A DNA stretch of 63,301 bases, taken from a virus. The notes beneath the pieces are model-generated. The model was not told where the DNA came from and did not search any database. It saw only the letters and a list, made by a program, of their open reading frames with translations. Below are positions 7,072 to 17,769 of this stretch, one piece after another. The position numbers were made by a program, and so were the translations under genes. Numbering within the stretch: position 1 is the first letter of the stretch; each line of letters opens with the position of its first letter. The stretch lies in the IMG/VR virus record IMGVR_UViG_3300035698_016184, positions 1 through 63,301 of that record. The stretch is one strand, 5' to 3'.

Positions 7072-8284
7072 AGACGCTAGGAATCCAGAGAGGGTCTTAT
7101 CAAATCTCCTTCGTGACTACGTCGAAGGCCGATTAGGCGGCGACAGAGTTCTGTATAGGGCTTCAATTCTAGAAATTGACTCTATAGGCGGCAATTTAAC
7201 AGGTCCCGGCACAGATAACCCAAATGACCCTCCCAACCCAAAAGGTAGCATTAAAGCGAGGATAATAACAGACTCGCTAAATATTCACACGCCCGACGAA
7301 GACCTCCCGATCTTTTGGCCGATGTTCCCGTTTGACCTGATGCCGATTAAAGAATCTGAGCATGTTTACGTCCTGTTTGAGGACCTAGAACGTGACAACG
7401 GTCTTTGGCTGACTCGGATTGCTGAACCTGATGCGGTACACTCGTTAAACCACACACCTGGAACTAAAAGATATACAGAAGACGCCTCAAACGAGCTGTC
7501 GGCGACAAGTGCGGAAAAAGCAGTTCAAAATTTGGATATCGATCCTGGTGTTGCGACGGTATCCCCGGATTTTGAAAAAGAAGATGGCATCCCAGAGTTC
7601 TTAAGTAGGTCTGGAGACCGAGTACTGAACGGCTCGAATAATACGACGATAATACTGTCAAGAGATAGAGTTGACACTGCTGATTCGGGCGAAACCTCTG
7701 AATCCGGAACGATTGATTTGGTAGCCGGGCGAACCTCCGAAGATATCGACTTTGAAGGAGACACGTCAAGAATACTCATCACAATGAACTCAGATGTCGA
7801 TTCAAATTTTTCCATCGCCGCAGGCGATCCCGCCGGAGCAGCCCCTCACGTAGCAATTAAGAGCGATGAAGTAAGAATAGTAGCTCGCTCCGGCATTAAA
7901 ATCGTCTCCGAAGCTGGACCTGCCTCCATTACGATTGATGCCGATGGTAAAATTACGATTGAAAACTCTGGAGAGACGGAAATAAAGTCGGAAGGAGATA
8001 TCTTAGTTGAATCCCAAGGCGACACAACAGTCAAAGCCAACACGGTAATATTAGACGCCACAGCGGTTGAGGTTGGATCACCAGGTGCGAGCCACCCCAT
8101 CGTCCACGGCGACACGCTAAAAACTTGGCTTGAGACTGTATTGACTATATTGGCGACAGCAACCGTCGATGTTGCAGGGATACCTTCAATAGGGGTCATA
8201 AGTCCGGCAATCAAAAGCGCCATCGATCCACAAGTTTCTGCTTTTGATGTTCAAGTTCTATCGACGAAGAATACATCGGACTAA
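7049..8284 (+). CDS. Baseplate central spike protein (gp5-like OB-fold plus beta-helix)
   Basis: The N-terminal part (about residues 25-130) has the OB-fold pattern of phage spike proteins (LYRASILEI, IFWPMFPFDLMPIKESEHVYV). The C-terminal half has short beta repeats with alternating hydrophobic residues (KITIENSGETEIKSEGD, ILVESQGDTTVKANTV), typical of the triple-stranded beta-helix of gp5/gpV/VgrG. The T4 gp5 lysozyme domain is not present; separate wall hydrolases are encoded upstream. The following gp25 and gp6 genes confirm a baseplate module. Confidence 0.8.
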   Translation: MRKPIRPKDARNPERVLSNLLRDYVEGRLGGDRVLYRASILEIDSIGGNLTGPGTDNPNDPPNPKGSIKARIITDSLNIHTPDEDLPIFWPMFPFDLMPIKESEHVYVLFEDLERDNGLWLTRIAEPDAVHSLNHTPGTKRYTEDASNELSATSAEKAVQNLDIDPGVATVSPDFEKEDGIPEFLSRSGDRVLNGSNNTTIILSRDRVDTADSGETSESGTIDLVAGRTSEDIDFEGDTSRILITMNSDVDSNFSIAAGDPAGAAPHVAIKSDEVRIVARSGIKIVSEAGPASITIDADGKITIENSGETEIKSEGDILVESQGDTTVKANTVILDATAVEVGSPGASHPIVHGDTLKTWLETVLTILATATVDVAGIPSIGVISPAIKSAIDPQVSAFDVQVLSTKNTSD

Positions 8285-8291
8285 CTACTTA
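8284..8291 (+). promoter_or_regulatory. Candidate late-promoter octamer ACTACTTA
   Basis: ACTACTTA overlaps the stop codon of the spike gene and sits 7 bases before the GTG of the gp25 gene. It is one of eight intergenic matches to [A/C/G]CTA[T/C]TTA. If it is a -10-type element, the transcript would start almost at the GTG. Confidence 0.4.
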
Positions 8292-8298
8292 ATACATA

Positions 8299-8676
8299 GT
8301 GAGTAGTATCAATATCAAATTCCCTCTCAAACGCTCATCTCAAGGAGCTTTTGCAACAAACGATACCACGATAGATGCAGTTTCCGATGATCTAAGGATA
8401 CTTCTTCTGTCGAATTATGGTGAACGTCCGATTCACTATGACTTTGGCGCAAATCTTCGAAGTTTGGCTTTCGAACAGGGCTCTGGATTAATCGGTAAAG
8501 CAGAAAACTTAATAGTTACAGCAATAGAAAAATGGATGCCATTTGTACAGTTGACCGACTTGATCGTTGAAGATGAATCGACAAACGTCACACTGAAACC
8601 GAATGAAATAAGTATCCATTTAGAGTTCAAGGTCGGAGAGTTAATTGGAAAATTGCGACAGAGCGTCAGGAATTAA
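8299..8676 (+). CDS. 25: Baseplate wedge protein, gp25-like
   Basis: Belongs to the GPW/gp25 family of contractile-tail baseplate wedge proteins. The N-terminal INIKFPLKRSSQGAF, then LLLSNYGERPIHYDFGANLR (about residues 33-52), is the conserved core (NYGERP...FG). Length 125 aa is typical. GTG start with weak ribosome binding. It lies directly before gp6, the usual order in T4-type and other contractile systems. Confidence 0.85.
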   Translation: MSSINIKFPLKRSSQGAFATNDTTIDAVSDDLRILLLSNYGERPIHYDFGANLRSLAFEQGSGLIGKAENLIVTAIEKWMPFVQLTDLIVEDESTNVTLKPNEISIHLEFKVGELIGKLRQSVRN

Positions 8677-8685
8677 AATGAAACT

Positions 8686-10518
8686 ATGGCAACAGTAACC
8701 CAAAAACAACGAGCTATACGATATCTGAACAGAGACTTCGAGTCTTTTAAACGAGACCTCAAAGAACACCTTAAAGTTTATTTCCCGACCACTGTAGCTG
8801 ACTTCAATGAGTCGTCGGTAGGAATGATGCAGTTAGAGATGGCCGCTTTTATAGGCGACAACCTCTCGTTCTATTTGGATAGACGATTCCAAGAGTCGTT
8901 CATCCAGACTGCTAGAAATAGAAAGAACCTATTCAGGCACGCCAAGCAGTTAGGGTACAAAACGTCAGGTAAAGCTTCGGCGACCGGTGTCGTAGATGGA
9001 TTCATTAAAGTCCCAGCAAAGACAGAGAACGAAAAAATATCTCCAAACATGAGTTACGCAGGCACGATCAAATCCGGAGTAAAAGGAAAAAGTAAAAGCG
9101 GGGTGACTTACGAAACGTTAGAGGACGTAGACTTTAGTGAGGTGGACATTTCGGATTCCGCTAATGTAGTCGTAGGCGACAGAGATCCCCAGACGGAATC
9201 ACCCATCAGTTTTATTTTACGATTTCAAGATATAAAGATCAAAGCCGGCGAAACTAAATCAACAACCGTTTCGGTAGGAAGTTACGAAGCGTTCAAAGCC
9301 ATCGAACTGCCAGATCAAGATATTTTGGAAATAATTAGTGTAGTCGACGCCGACGGGAATGATTGGACTGAAGTGGATTTTCTAGCTCAGGACACAGTCT
9401 TCTCTGGAGTTTCCAACACAGGAGAAGATTCGACTCTCGTACCTTTTTTGGTAAAGCTGATATCTGTTCCTTATAGGTACATTTCTGATTTCGACATAGA
9501 CACAAGAAAGACAACCGTAACCTTCGGCTCTGGTGATGCTGACTTCTTCGATGGTGAGTTGATCCCAGACCTCGGAGACTTGACTTTGCCTTTAGTTGGT
9601 AAAGATACATTTACAGACTTCTTTTTGGATCCTCAGAATTTTTTAAAGACCCGCACCCTCGGCTTGGCTCCCGTGAACGTTGACCTAACTTTTAAGTATA
9701 GGGTAGGCGGCGGAGCAAATACTAACGCAGGAACAGGCGAGATTGATTCTGTCGTCAATAGTATTTTTGATATTGGGGACAGTTCCTTGAATGTCGCTAC
9801 GATCAAAGAGGTAGGCGCTTCTTTTGAAATCTTAAATACGTCACCAGTCCAAGGCGGCCGTGATGATTTAGAAATCGAAGAAATTCGACAGCTCATATCA
9901 TCGCATCACGCAACACAAAGCCGAATGGTCACAGCTCAAGATTTTGTAGTAAGATCCTTATCTATGCCCGCCCGTTTCGGTTCAGTATTCAGAGCAAGCG
10001 CTAAAGCTAGTGCTTTAAACAGGAACGCCGTAGAACTAGTCGTATTGTCACGAGATTCAAATGGATTTGTAACATCGGCACCAGGAAGTCTCAAAGTTAA
10101 CTTAAAAAACTACCTTTCACGATTTAGAATGTTAACCGACGCTATCGAACTACTCGACGGCGAAGTTGTCAATGTTGGAATTAATTTCTCTGTCTTGACG
10201 GCCCCCGAATTCAACAATCAGGAGGTCGTGATTAACTGCATCGACGTTTTGAAGAATTCGTTTCAGACGGAATACCAACAGATAAATCAGCCGATCAACT
10301 TAACGAGTATTCATGTTGGACTTAAATCAGTCCCCGGCGTTTTGTCGGTCATTGATATAGAAATACTGAATAAAGTAGGAAGCATCGACGGCCGTAGTTA
10401 TTCCACGGTAGTTCATAACGTTACTGAAAATACACAAAACGGCATCGTTTATGCTGCTGAAAACAGAATATTTGAAGTGAAATATCCAAATAAGGATATC
10501 AAAGGGACTGCTAAATAA
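8686..10518 (+). CDS. 6: Baseplate wedge subunit, gp6-like (baseplate J family)
   Basis: The N-terminus contains the conserved T4-type pattern YLNRDFESFKRDL, VADFNESSVGMMQLEMAAF and GDNLSFYLDRRFQESFIQTA (residues ~12-85). The C-terminal half contains the ring-forming wedge portion (RMVTAQDFVVRSL, PGVLSVIDIEI). At 610 aa it is close to T4 gp6 (660 aa). It forms the inner baseplate ring that couples to gp25 and gp7-like proteins. Its last base is shared with the next ATG. Confidence 0.85.
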   Translation: MATVTQKQRAIRYLNRDFESFKRDLKEHLKVYFPTTVADFNESSVGMMQLEMAAFIGDNLSFYLDRRFQESFIQTARNRKNLFRHAKQLGYKTSGKASATGVVDGFIKVPAKTENEKISPNMSYAGTIKSGVKGKSKSGVTYETLEDVDFSEVDISDSANVVVGDRDPQTESPISFILRFQDIKIKAGETKSTTVSVGSYEAFKAIELPDQDILEIISVVDADGNDWTEVDFLAQDTVFSGVSNTGEDSTLVPFLVKLISVPYRYISDFDIDTRKTTVTFGSGDADFFDGELIPDLGDLTLPLVGKDTFTDFFLDPQNFLKTRTLGLAPVNVDLTFKYRVGGGANTNAGTGEIDSVVNSIFDIGDSSLNVATIKEVGASFEILNTSPVQGGRDDLEIEEIRQLISSHHATQSRMVTAQDFVVRSLSMPARFGSVFRASAKASALNRNAVELVVLSRDSNGFVTSAPGSLKVNLKNYLSRFRMLTDAIELLDGEVVNVGINFSVLTAPEFNNQEVVINCIDVLKNSFQTEYQQINQPINLTSIHVGLKSVPGVLSVIDIEILNKVGSIDGRSYSTVVHNVTENTQNGIVYAAENRIFEVKYPNKDIKGTAK

Positions 10519-11903
10519 TGTCTATATATCGAATATACCCATCAGCCGACACCTGGATAACTAACGCCCATCCCGACAAATCTTTGACGATTAGGGCGAC
10601 AGGAAGTAACCACGGCGCTTCTCCGGCACTCAATGTGTTTGCCAGGAAGGCAGACATAAGCTCAGGTAGCGTAGAACTTGCTCGGTCCTTACTGCTGTTT
10701 AATATAACGGAACTATCAGGACTTATTTATGAAGACTCTCGCATTCCGTCATCTAGCGTTTCCTACACGCTTAAGATGTTCGAGCATATTCATGACGACA
10801 CCGTACCTTCAAGTTTCGATATTAAAGTTCACCCTCTTTCACGAAGCTGGGATGAAGGTGAAGGTGTCGACGATTCGAACCACGAAGATGCAGGCTACGC
10901 AAACTGGGTTAAAGCTAGCTCTACAACCGATTGGTCGACAACAGGTTCTGATTTCATAGATTCTGAGTACGGCTCCGGCTCCCAGCATTTTGATAAGTCA
11001 ACAGGCGACCTGGAGGTTGACGTTTCAGACATTGTTCAAAACTGGCTAACAGGCGCCATTGGCGACTTCGGAGTCGTCGTTAAGATGTCTGCTTCAAATG
11101 AAGATAATGGCGAAAATTATTTTAGAAAGTCATTTCATGGTCGTGAAACTCAATTTGTAGATAAGCTTCCGTACATAGAAGCTCGCTGGAACAGCACAGA
11201 GAAGGACCACAGAGCTAATTTCGCCTTCGACGTAGACAATAACCTATTTATATATAACGTCGTCAGAGGGGAACTGACAGCTCCAGTGGAGCCCTTAACG
11301 GTTGAGGTAAGCGACAACCTTATCGCAACAAGTGCTTCATACACGGCAACTCTAATACCAAATCAAGTAGAAACAGGGATATATTCAGCCTCCTTAGTGA
11401 TCGACAGCTCAGGGAGCCACAGTTCTAGCTTTTACGATATATGGAAAGATGGAAACTCAAAAGTCTTGATGACGGGAACTTTTAGTCCAGCGTACGCAAC
11501 AGCATCGTATTTAGATACTTATGACGAGTTTGCCGTCGCTGTTGCAAATCTGAAACCTACGTACAAAGAGGTTGAAGAATCTAGAATTTTTGTGACAACA
11601 AGAAAAGAAAATTATCATACACACCACGGTATACTCAGAAGCGCTTCCTTAGACTTCCCGAAAGAGTATATGGAAAAGATGTATTTCAGCATTCTTGACG
11701 ATACGACAGGTAAAACAATAATTCCTTTTGGTACTGGCTCTCAAAAACACACTCAACTTTCATATGGTAAAGAAGGTAATTATTTTGATTTATGGATGAA
11801 TTCTTTTACTCCGGGATTCAAGTATCGGATACTATTTCTTATAGAGTTTAATAAGAATGATAAAAAGATCGTAGATGAAAACTTTGTGTTTAAGGTAGTC
11901 TAA
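10518..11903 (+). CDS. Virion protein with DNRLRE domain
   Basis: The N-terminal ~230 residues match the DNRLRE pattern: YPSADTWI at the start, RSLLLFNI, LKMFEHIHDD, HPLSRSWDEGEG, and IVQNWLTGAIGDFGVVV followed by F.S.E. This beta-sandwich domain is normally found in bacterial secreted or wall proteins. The remainder is beta-rich. TAATG overlap with gp6 and the flanking baseplate genes suggest a baseplate-attached or fibre component. Confidence 0.7.
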   Translation: MSIYRIYPSADTWITNAHPDKSLTIRATGSNHGASPALNVFARKADISSGSVELARSLLLFNITELSGLIYEDSRIPSSSVSYTLKMFEHIHDDTVPSSFDIKVHPLSRSWDEGEGVDDSNHEDAGYANWVKASSTTDWSTTGSDFIDSEYGSGSQHFDKSTGDLEVDVSDIVQNWLTGAIGDFGVVVKMSASNEDNGENYFRKSFHGRETQFVDKLPYIEARWNSTEKDHRANFAFDVDNNLFIYNVVRGELTAPVEPLTVEVSDNLIATSASYTATLIPNQVETGIYSASLVIDSSGSHSSSFYDIWKDGNSKVLMTGTFSPAYATASYLDTYDEFAVAVANLKPTYKEVEESRIFVTTRKENYHTHHGILRSASLDFPKEYMEKMYFSILDDTTGKTIIPFGTGSQKHTQLSYGKEGNYFDLWMNSFTPGFKYRILFLIEFNKNDKKIVDENFVFKVV

Positions 11904-11913
11904 AGAGTTTCGA

Positions 11914-14900
11914 ATGAATAAAACAAACCTACAGCTAACCTTCGACGAAAATCTAAAGAAGGACGCTAACCTCCCTTCGACCCCTCGCCTTTCATTTGAC
12001 GACCTAGGCGACTTCATAGAAGAACGAGGAAAGCTTCAGCGGTTGGTCGAGCACGGCACAGATTCAAAGTTGCGTGTTGATTATTCAGACTTTGCGAATC
12101 ATGTCTTCTTTGATTTCGCTCAGTCTAAGTTTTCTACCGCTCAAGATAAAATATTGAGAGCGTATCCCTTTAACGGAAACTCGGAAGAAAAAGACGCCTT
12201 CTTTCTTAGTGCGAGCGATTACGAAGAATATGTCTTCGATACGTGGCCGGGTTATGTAGGGTACATGTCTTTTGACGGGTCAACCAATTATATCACAGCA
12301 TCAGATTTCGACAATAAGCTTTTAGTACAGACTTCGTCATTGCATGTCTCTGCCTGGATTGACCCGGAGATAACAGACGAAAACATAATCCTTCAAAAAA
12401 CGTTAAAACACGAAAATAACCTTAGATTTTCAGATAACTTTACATTGATATGGAACCTTACGGGAATTAGCATTTCGGGAAGTTCCGTGGCTACCCCTTC
12501 AACCATACCCACTGCAATTAGTGCTAGTACACTAGTAGAGTCGAGTGCAACGTCAGACCACTTAATACGTGTGGGTCACGGTATATTGCTTACTACCCCT
12601 CAACAATTTTCTTGTTGGGCGAAAGCCATAAATAGAAAATACCTGAGATTCTCAGATTCTTTAAATCGTCTCAATGTAACATGGAATTTGGAAACTGGCA
12701 CCGTCGTCAGCGACGATAGCAACGCAACGTCGAAAGCGTCCATTATAGATTATGGCGACGGTTGGTACCGTTGTGTACTGACTTGGAGCTATTTTATTGC
12801 TTCGGGTGATATAATGCAGTTGTATGTTTTGGATGATAGTCTTGCGGAAAGCTACGCAGGACAATCGCAGGATTCGATATACTTGATTGGTATGCAAATT
12901 TCCAACGCACCAACTTTAGCTGAGGCTCCGTATGTAGCGACCACTGGTTCCGTCGTATCTTTTCGCTTGGGCTATGAATTGTACCTTTCAGGAGCTACCG
13001 ACCCACATCTAAACTTTAATTATGTTTCTGGCGCAACATCCTTTCAATTAAGCTCGTCTTACTCGCCGTATACCGGAAGTTTTCATAACGTTGCTGCATC
13101 GCATGATCGGAATCACGGTTCAATAAATCTATACATTGACGATAATTTAGTTTCGTCAACATCAGCATCATTAAACTCGATAGAAGACATTCCGTACAAC
13201 TTGGGCATCGGCTCAGGGTCCTTTCAATCGAGTACTCGAACAGCTTCTCTATTCAGCGGATCAATCAACGAAGTTAGAATAATGCATACGGCTAGCGAAC
13301 TCTTCCATAAGAAGAATTTCTCACGCCCCATCGACGCAGAAGATTATGTTATATTGAATTATAAATTTAACGAAGGCGTCGTAGGCTCGGATTCTATCGA
13401 CCAACTGGTCATTGATTATTCTCAAAATAGATTACACGGCAAAGCTTACGGTTACGAATCGGGAGTTCGAGTCTCGGGCACTACGATGCTGAATGACCCC
13501 GGCGACCCAACCTTATATAGTTTTCATCCATCAGTATTAGCGCACAGTGCGTCCATGATGTTGTCTGCGACACTTTACGATAACAACAACAATAATAATA
13601 TATTCAACCTTATCCCCCAGAATATCTTGATCGCAGACGAAAACGAAGAAGGCCTACTCTCTTCGTTTTCCCTTGGAATCGCAAGGTTTTTTGATGAAAT
13701 CAAACTCTACGTTGATCAATTTGAAAATATCAGAACTACGAATTATGCGAAAAAAGACGAAACACCTGACATATTCCTGCCTTTAGTAAAACAATACTTC
13801 GGGTGGAAAGTTACAGAGCATTTCAGCGAAGCCAGCCCTTTAGAGTTCTTGCTCGGTGAGAATGTTTTATCCTCAGGGAGTCTGGAAGTCCCTTTGACTG
13901 AGGTGCGCAACCAGTTTTGGCGAAGAATATTGAACAATATGCCGTACCTGTTGAAGACCAAAGGCAAGCGTCACAACATCGACGCATTTTTCAATGTCTT
14001 GGGGATTAATAAAAACAACGTCAACCTTAAGGAATATGGGTACCTTCCGGGTAATTCGATACAAGATCAACGTATCTCAAAGGAAAAGCCTGTCCCGCTA
14101 CTAGCGATAGGGACAGGAAGCCTGTCAGCCAGTTACGTCTTGGCGCCAGCAGTTATTACTTCCGGTCTAGATACAGACTTCACTGTAGAAGTAACCACAC
14201 AATTGCCGTATGCCAGTGCAAGCTTTTCTGGTACGTTGTTGTCTGGTGCTTTATGTCAATTCAATTCAACAACCGATCTTGAAAGTGTAAGATTGTATTG
14301 GGTGAGGACCAACCTTGAAGAATCGTTGGGTAAGTTTGTATTAGAATCTGTATCTTCTTCTTTTTCGAGTAGTGACTTGAGCGTGTTTAATGGAAAATTG
14401 ACGCACGTCTCTGCAGGCAGAGATGCTGGTACTGGATACGCTTTCATAAACGTCCGACAGAATGACGACGGTGATTTTGCCTTGACGAGTTCGGTTACTG
14501 GAGGCTCAGCGTTTTCAATTCAAGCTAGAGACTACGATTTTGTAATGGGGGCAAATTCAGGAAGTTTTTTCACGGACGATTTGTTTGCGCAAGGACACTT
14601 CGGCGAATATCGAGTTTGGAATAGACAGCTTTCATCCTCAGAGATCGACGATCACGCATTGAATTTTCAGAGCGTCGGCTTGGACGACCCAAGGACAGAA
14701 GAAAACTTGTTGCTCGGACATTGGGCTTTAAATGAAAATAAGTTGGCATCAGCGGCAGGGGAAATTTCGGCCGTTGTTGACCTTTCTAGGAAAGGCAAAA
14801 CAGGCACAGGCCACGACTTCTTAGCGAGCAAGAACGCATACCGTAAGTTCTTGGTTCAATACAACTATTTGAGCCCTTCGATAGATTTAAAGTGGACAGA

Positions 14901-15819
14901 AAATAAAATTAGGATCAGAAACAAGTCCGAATTAAAACTTAATGATATCGCAACAGATACCAATGAGGTGGCGTTGGAGTTTAGCTTGATTGATTCGCTG
15001 AACGAAGATATAGTAAAGATATTCTCGACAATAGAAGAGTTAAATAACTTGGTCGGTCAACCGGTATATAAGTACCGGGAAGAATACTCCGACCTCGAAG
15101 GCGTTAGAAGAAAATACTTCGAAAGATTGTCAGACAAACTTAATTTCTCTCAGTTCTTTGGGCTGTTTAAATGGTTTGACAAGAAGCTGAGTGATTCAAT
15201 AAAACAACTACTGCCAGCAAGAGTGAATTTTATCGGCGGAGAACAGGTCGTAGAGAGCCATTTACTGGAACGACCTCGGTACGCATTCAAATATCCTACG
15301 TTCAGGACGCCACAGACGCCTCCTGAAGCAGAATTGAAGATTCATAACGACGTCACGGTAAACGTAGAAGATGGATTGCCCGTGTTTGACTATAGCAACG
15401 TAGGAAGAAGAGAGTTGACGTCGGATAAGATGAAGTACCTGGAGTCTCCTCTGCCATTTCAAGGCACGGTAGCTCAATCAGCGCTCGACGAGGCGAGAAA
15501 GTCTCAATCTGCCTTGAGGGTCGACCCTCGTTTGACTTCGGGAATTATATCCGGAGAAACAAACCGCAGAATGACGACGACCTTCGGTGATGGATTAAAT
15601 GTCTTTGACCCTTTGAAAGTAAAGATTTCAGGAGATCAAGTGGATGAAATCAACGAATCCGAAGTGGCGCTTAATTATAAAAACGAGTTCGCTAAAAAAG
15701 AAGCTTTCACTCCCGAATCGTCGGCAATTGTTAGGTCTGACCATCGAGACGGCCGAACAATTAGCGTAGCTTATGATTTAACAGGTTCGCAACCAACAAA
15801 TTTGGTGGCAGTGGAGTAG
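11914..15819 (+). CDS. Large baseplate/tail structural protein with two LamG-like domains, 1301 aa
   Basis: Position after gp6 suggests a gp7-like or peripheral baseplate role, though it is not clearly homologous to T4 gp7. Two concanavalin/LamG-like regions are visible: about residues 110-465 (GYMSFDGSTNYITASDF, SINLYIDDNLVSS, SGSINEVRIMHTASE) and about 750-945 (FGEYRVWNRQLSSSEID). Between them lies a phage-type segment, FWRRILNNMPYLLKTKGK with NIDAFFNVLGI (about 667-700), seen in tail structural proteins. LamG-like domains bind glycans, so receptor or capsule binding is plausible. Confidence 0.7.
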   Translation: MNKTNLQLTFDENLKKDANLPSTPRLSFDDLGDFIEERGKLQRLVEHGTDSKLRVDYSDFANHVFFDFAQSKFSTAQDKILRAYPFNGNSEEKDAFFLSASDYEEYVFDTWPGYVGYMSFDGSTNYITASDFDNKLLVQTSSLHVSAWIDPEITDENIILQKTLKHENNLRFSDNFTLIWNLTGISISGSSVATPSTIPTAISASTLVESSATSDHLIRVGHGILLTTPQQFSCWAKAINRKYLRFSDSLNRLNVTWNLETGTVVSDDSNATSKASIIDYGDGWYRCVLTWSYFIASGDIMQLYVLDDSLAESYAGQSQDSIYLIGMQISNAPTLAEAPYVATTGSVVSFRLGYELYLSGATDPHLNFNYVSGATSFQLSSSYSPYTGSFHNVAASHDRNHGSINLYIDDNLVSSTSASLNSIEDIPYNLGIGSGSFQSSTRTASLFSGSINEVRIMHTASELFHKKNFSRPIDAEDYVILNYKFNEGVVGSDSIDQLVIDYSQNRLHGKAYGYESGVRVSGTTMLNDPGDPTLYSFHPSVLAHSASMMLSATLYDNNNNNNIFNLIPQNILIADENEEGLLSSFSLGIARFFDEIKLYVDQFENIRTTNYAKKDETPDIFLPLVKQYFGWKVTEHFSEASPLEFLLGENVLSSGSLEVPLTEVRNQFWRRILNNMPYLLKTKGKRHNIDAFFNVLGINKNNVNLKEYGYLPGNSIQDQRISKEKPVPLLAIGTGSLSASYVLAPAVITSGLDTDFTVEVTTQLPYASASFSGTLLSGALCQFNSTTDLESVRLYWVRTNLEESLGKFVLESVSSSFSSSDLSVFNGKLTHVSAGRDAGTGYAFINVRQNDDGDFALTSSVTGGSAFSIQARDYDFVMGANSGSFFTDDLFAQGHFGEYRVWNRQLSSSEIDDHALNFQSVGLDDPRTEENLLLGHWALNENKLASAAGEISAVVDLSRKGKTGTGHDFLASKNAYRKFLVQYNYLSPSIDLKWTENKIRIRNKSELKLNDIATDTNEVALEFSLIDSLNEDIVKIFSTIEELNNLVGQPVYKYREEYSDLEGVRRKYFERLSDKLNFSQFFGLFKWFDKKLSDSIKQLLPARVNFIGGEQVVESHLLERPRYAFKYPTFRTPQTPPEAELKIHNDVTVNVEDGLPVFDYSNVGRRELTSDKMKYLESPLPFQGTVAQSALDEARKSQSALRVDPRLTSGIISGETNRRMTTTFGDGLNVFDPLKVKISGDQVDEINESEVALNYKNEFAKKEAFTPESSAIVRSDHRDGRTISVAYDLTGSQPTNLVAVE

Positions 15820-15822
15820 ATA

Positions 15823-17769
15823 ATGGGTATTAGAGATACATCGTACCACGGCTGGGAGGAATTTTATTTAGAAACATCCTCTAACCTAAAAGTCCTCACG
15901 CAAGTGATTGTGTATGGTGTCACCACGGTGGACGACGTTTTATATACTTGTGCAGATAGAGCCGTAACAGAGAACGGTATTGCCTCACAAGCAGCCGTTG
16001 TTTATCGAACGACCGGCGGAACGACAGAAATAGTAGATAGTTTTAGCACTGAGTTAGAAACGCCTTACCGTGCAGGGTTTTCTCCGAGAACCAAGCCAGC
16101 AGGTATAGCTTCGGATTCTAGCGGGTCTATATACGTACTAGCGTCTGCACTGACCGGTACCAACGCCAACGGATACAATACTGGCAGTTGGGTAGTTAGA
16201 AAGTCTACGTCGGGAAATAGCGGCACGTTCGAAAATATAGATTATTATAACAACGACCTACAGGCCGACATACCTGCTGCCATATCTGTAGATAACGATG
16301 ACAATGTCTACATGTTCGGAACGACGAAGCATACTGTCGGCTCCCCCGTCACGGAGTTTTTAGTAAGGTCGTCAACCACCGGACTTAGCGGATCTTTCGT
16401 CAATATTGATTCTTTTGACGGCGGCATCTCTACGAAGACCCCCAACGGGATAACTACGGACTCCAGTGGGAGTATTTATGTTTGCGGCAATATTGACGAC
16501 AGCGGCTCAAAGTTTGTTGTGTATAAATCTTTAACAGGAACAACTGGTTCCTTCGCCCGAGTAGATGAATATACGAAAATTGTGTCGGCTTCACTTTGTT
16601 CTGCCCTCGACATCGCCGTGGATTCTCAAGATAGAGTTTATGCATGCGGTTATGAAACTGAAGATATTTACGATGAGGACGATCTTTACTTTGATAATTA
16701 TACGAAATGGATTATTCGTGGCACGACACATCCGACGGGTTCTTTTGCTACCCTCGACGAAGATTCATTTGGCAACCCTTCCGAATACCCCGCACGCACC
16801 ACGACCGCAAAAGCTTTAGCTCTGTCCCCGGACAATGCGATATATGTTTGCGGAATAGCGTCAGGTTCGGGAACAGGGCAGTGGGGAGTCAAGCACTCAC
16901 CCGCAGGAGCGTCAGGCACGTTCAGCTTCGTTGATTACAAGTCGAGCGATACCCAAGTCGCGAGTTCCATACACGTCGCTTCGGACTATTCTGTGTATGT
17001 CGTAGGTACCAGCCAATCGACTTTTCCGACGGTAGCGAGGGGTAAACTACGTTCGAATTCAGGCTCAGTTGGCCCTCGCAGCCTCAGCCCCTCGGTAGGT
17101 TACGTCAAAACCGAGACGTCAGGGACCTTGACTGAAGGGTATGTATTAAACAACATCAGAGAATTCCCTCACGGCCAAGGCATCTATCAAATGCCAAATC
17201 TTGTTTTAGGAACCACTCAAACCGGGACGGTAGGACAAGCATCAGATTCGATAGTACAAGTCAATTACTTCGGATCGATTGTAAAAATTCTATGGCCACA
17301 ACAGAAGAACTCGGACGAGCTAGTGAAAGGCTACGGCGATTTCGCCCCAGGCCAAAAACCAGGAAAACTCTCAACAGGACTTTCTTTAGGGACTCCGGTT
17401 GATGTTACGAAATATGATAAGCTCGCACTATATTGCTACCTAAGAAAAGAGCTTAGCGGAACACTAGATCAAGTTGAAATAGAAGTGCAACGCCGCCCTC
17501 TTAAATCAACAGATTTTGTAACGGAACATACTCTAGGGTATGAAGAATCCGGCTCGATGGTTGTAGGAAATGTAAAAAAGCTGCTGTATAAGCACGAAGT
17601 CGACTATGGCAATCTTGACGTTAGAAACATTGGGTTCCCGATAGATATCGACCTATTGAACACGAGAGAGATACGGATCGGCGCTCGTCATGCAAATGGA
17701 CAACTTGAGGACGCAAACAAGAACTTTGTTATTTGGGGTCGACTGATCGACTCCGCTGAAGAAACCTAA
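15823..17769 (+). CDS. Virion protein with SBBP-type beta-propeller repeats
   Basis: At least six repeats of ~45-50 residues occur between about residues 90 and 405, each with a core like ITTDSSGSIYVCGN, ISVDNDDNVYMFGT, IAVDSQDRVYACGY or LALSPDNAIYVCGI. This is the SBBP/NHL-like beta-propeller pattern. The remaining ~240 residues are beta-rich and may attach it to the virion. Four bases separate it from the previous gene. A disc-like adhesin on the tail is the likely role, by inference. Confidence 0.7.
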   Translation: MGIRDTSYHGWEEFYLETSSNLKVLTQVIVYGVTTVDDVLYTCADRAVTENGIASQAAVVYRTTGGTTEIVDSFSTELETPYRAGFSPRTKPAGIASDSSGSIYVLASALTGTNANGYNTGSWVVRKSTSGNSGTFENIDYYNNDLQADIPAAISVDNDDNVYMFGTTKHTVGSPVTEFLVRSSTTGLSGSFVNIDSFDGGISTKTPNGITTDSSGSIYVCGNIDDSGSKFVVYKSLTGTTGSFARVDEYTKIVSASLCSALDIAVDSQDRVYACGYETEDIYDEDDLYFDNYTKWIIRGTTHPTGSFATLDEDSFGNPSEYPARTTTAKALALSPDNAIYVCGIASGSGTGQWGVKHSPAGASGTFSFVDYKSSDTQVASSIHVASDYSVYVVGTSQSTFPTVARGKLRSNSGSVGPRSLSPSVGYVKTETSGTLTEGYVLNNIREFPHGQGIYQMPNLVLGTTQTGTVGQASDSIVQVNYFGSIVKILWPQQKNSDELVKGYGDFAPGQKPGKLSTGLSLGTPVDVTKYDKLALYCYLRKELSGTLDQVEIEVQRRPLKSTDFVTEHTLGYEESGSMVVGNVKKLLYKHEVDYGNLDVRNIGFPIDIDLLNTREIRIGARHANGQLEDANKNFVIWGRLIDSAEET

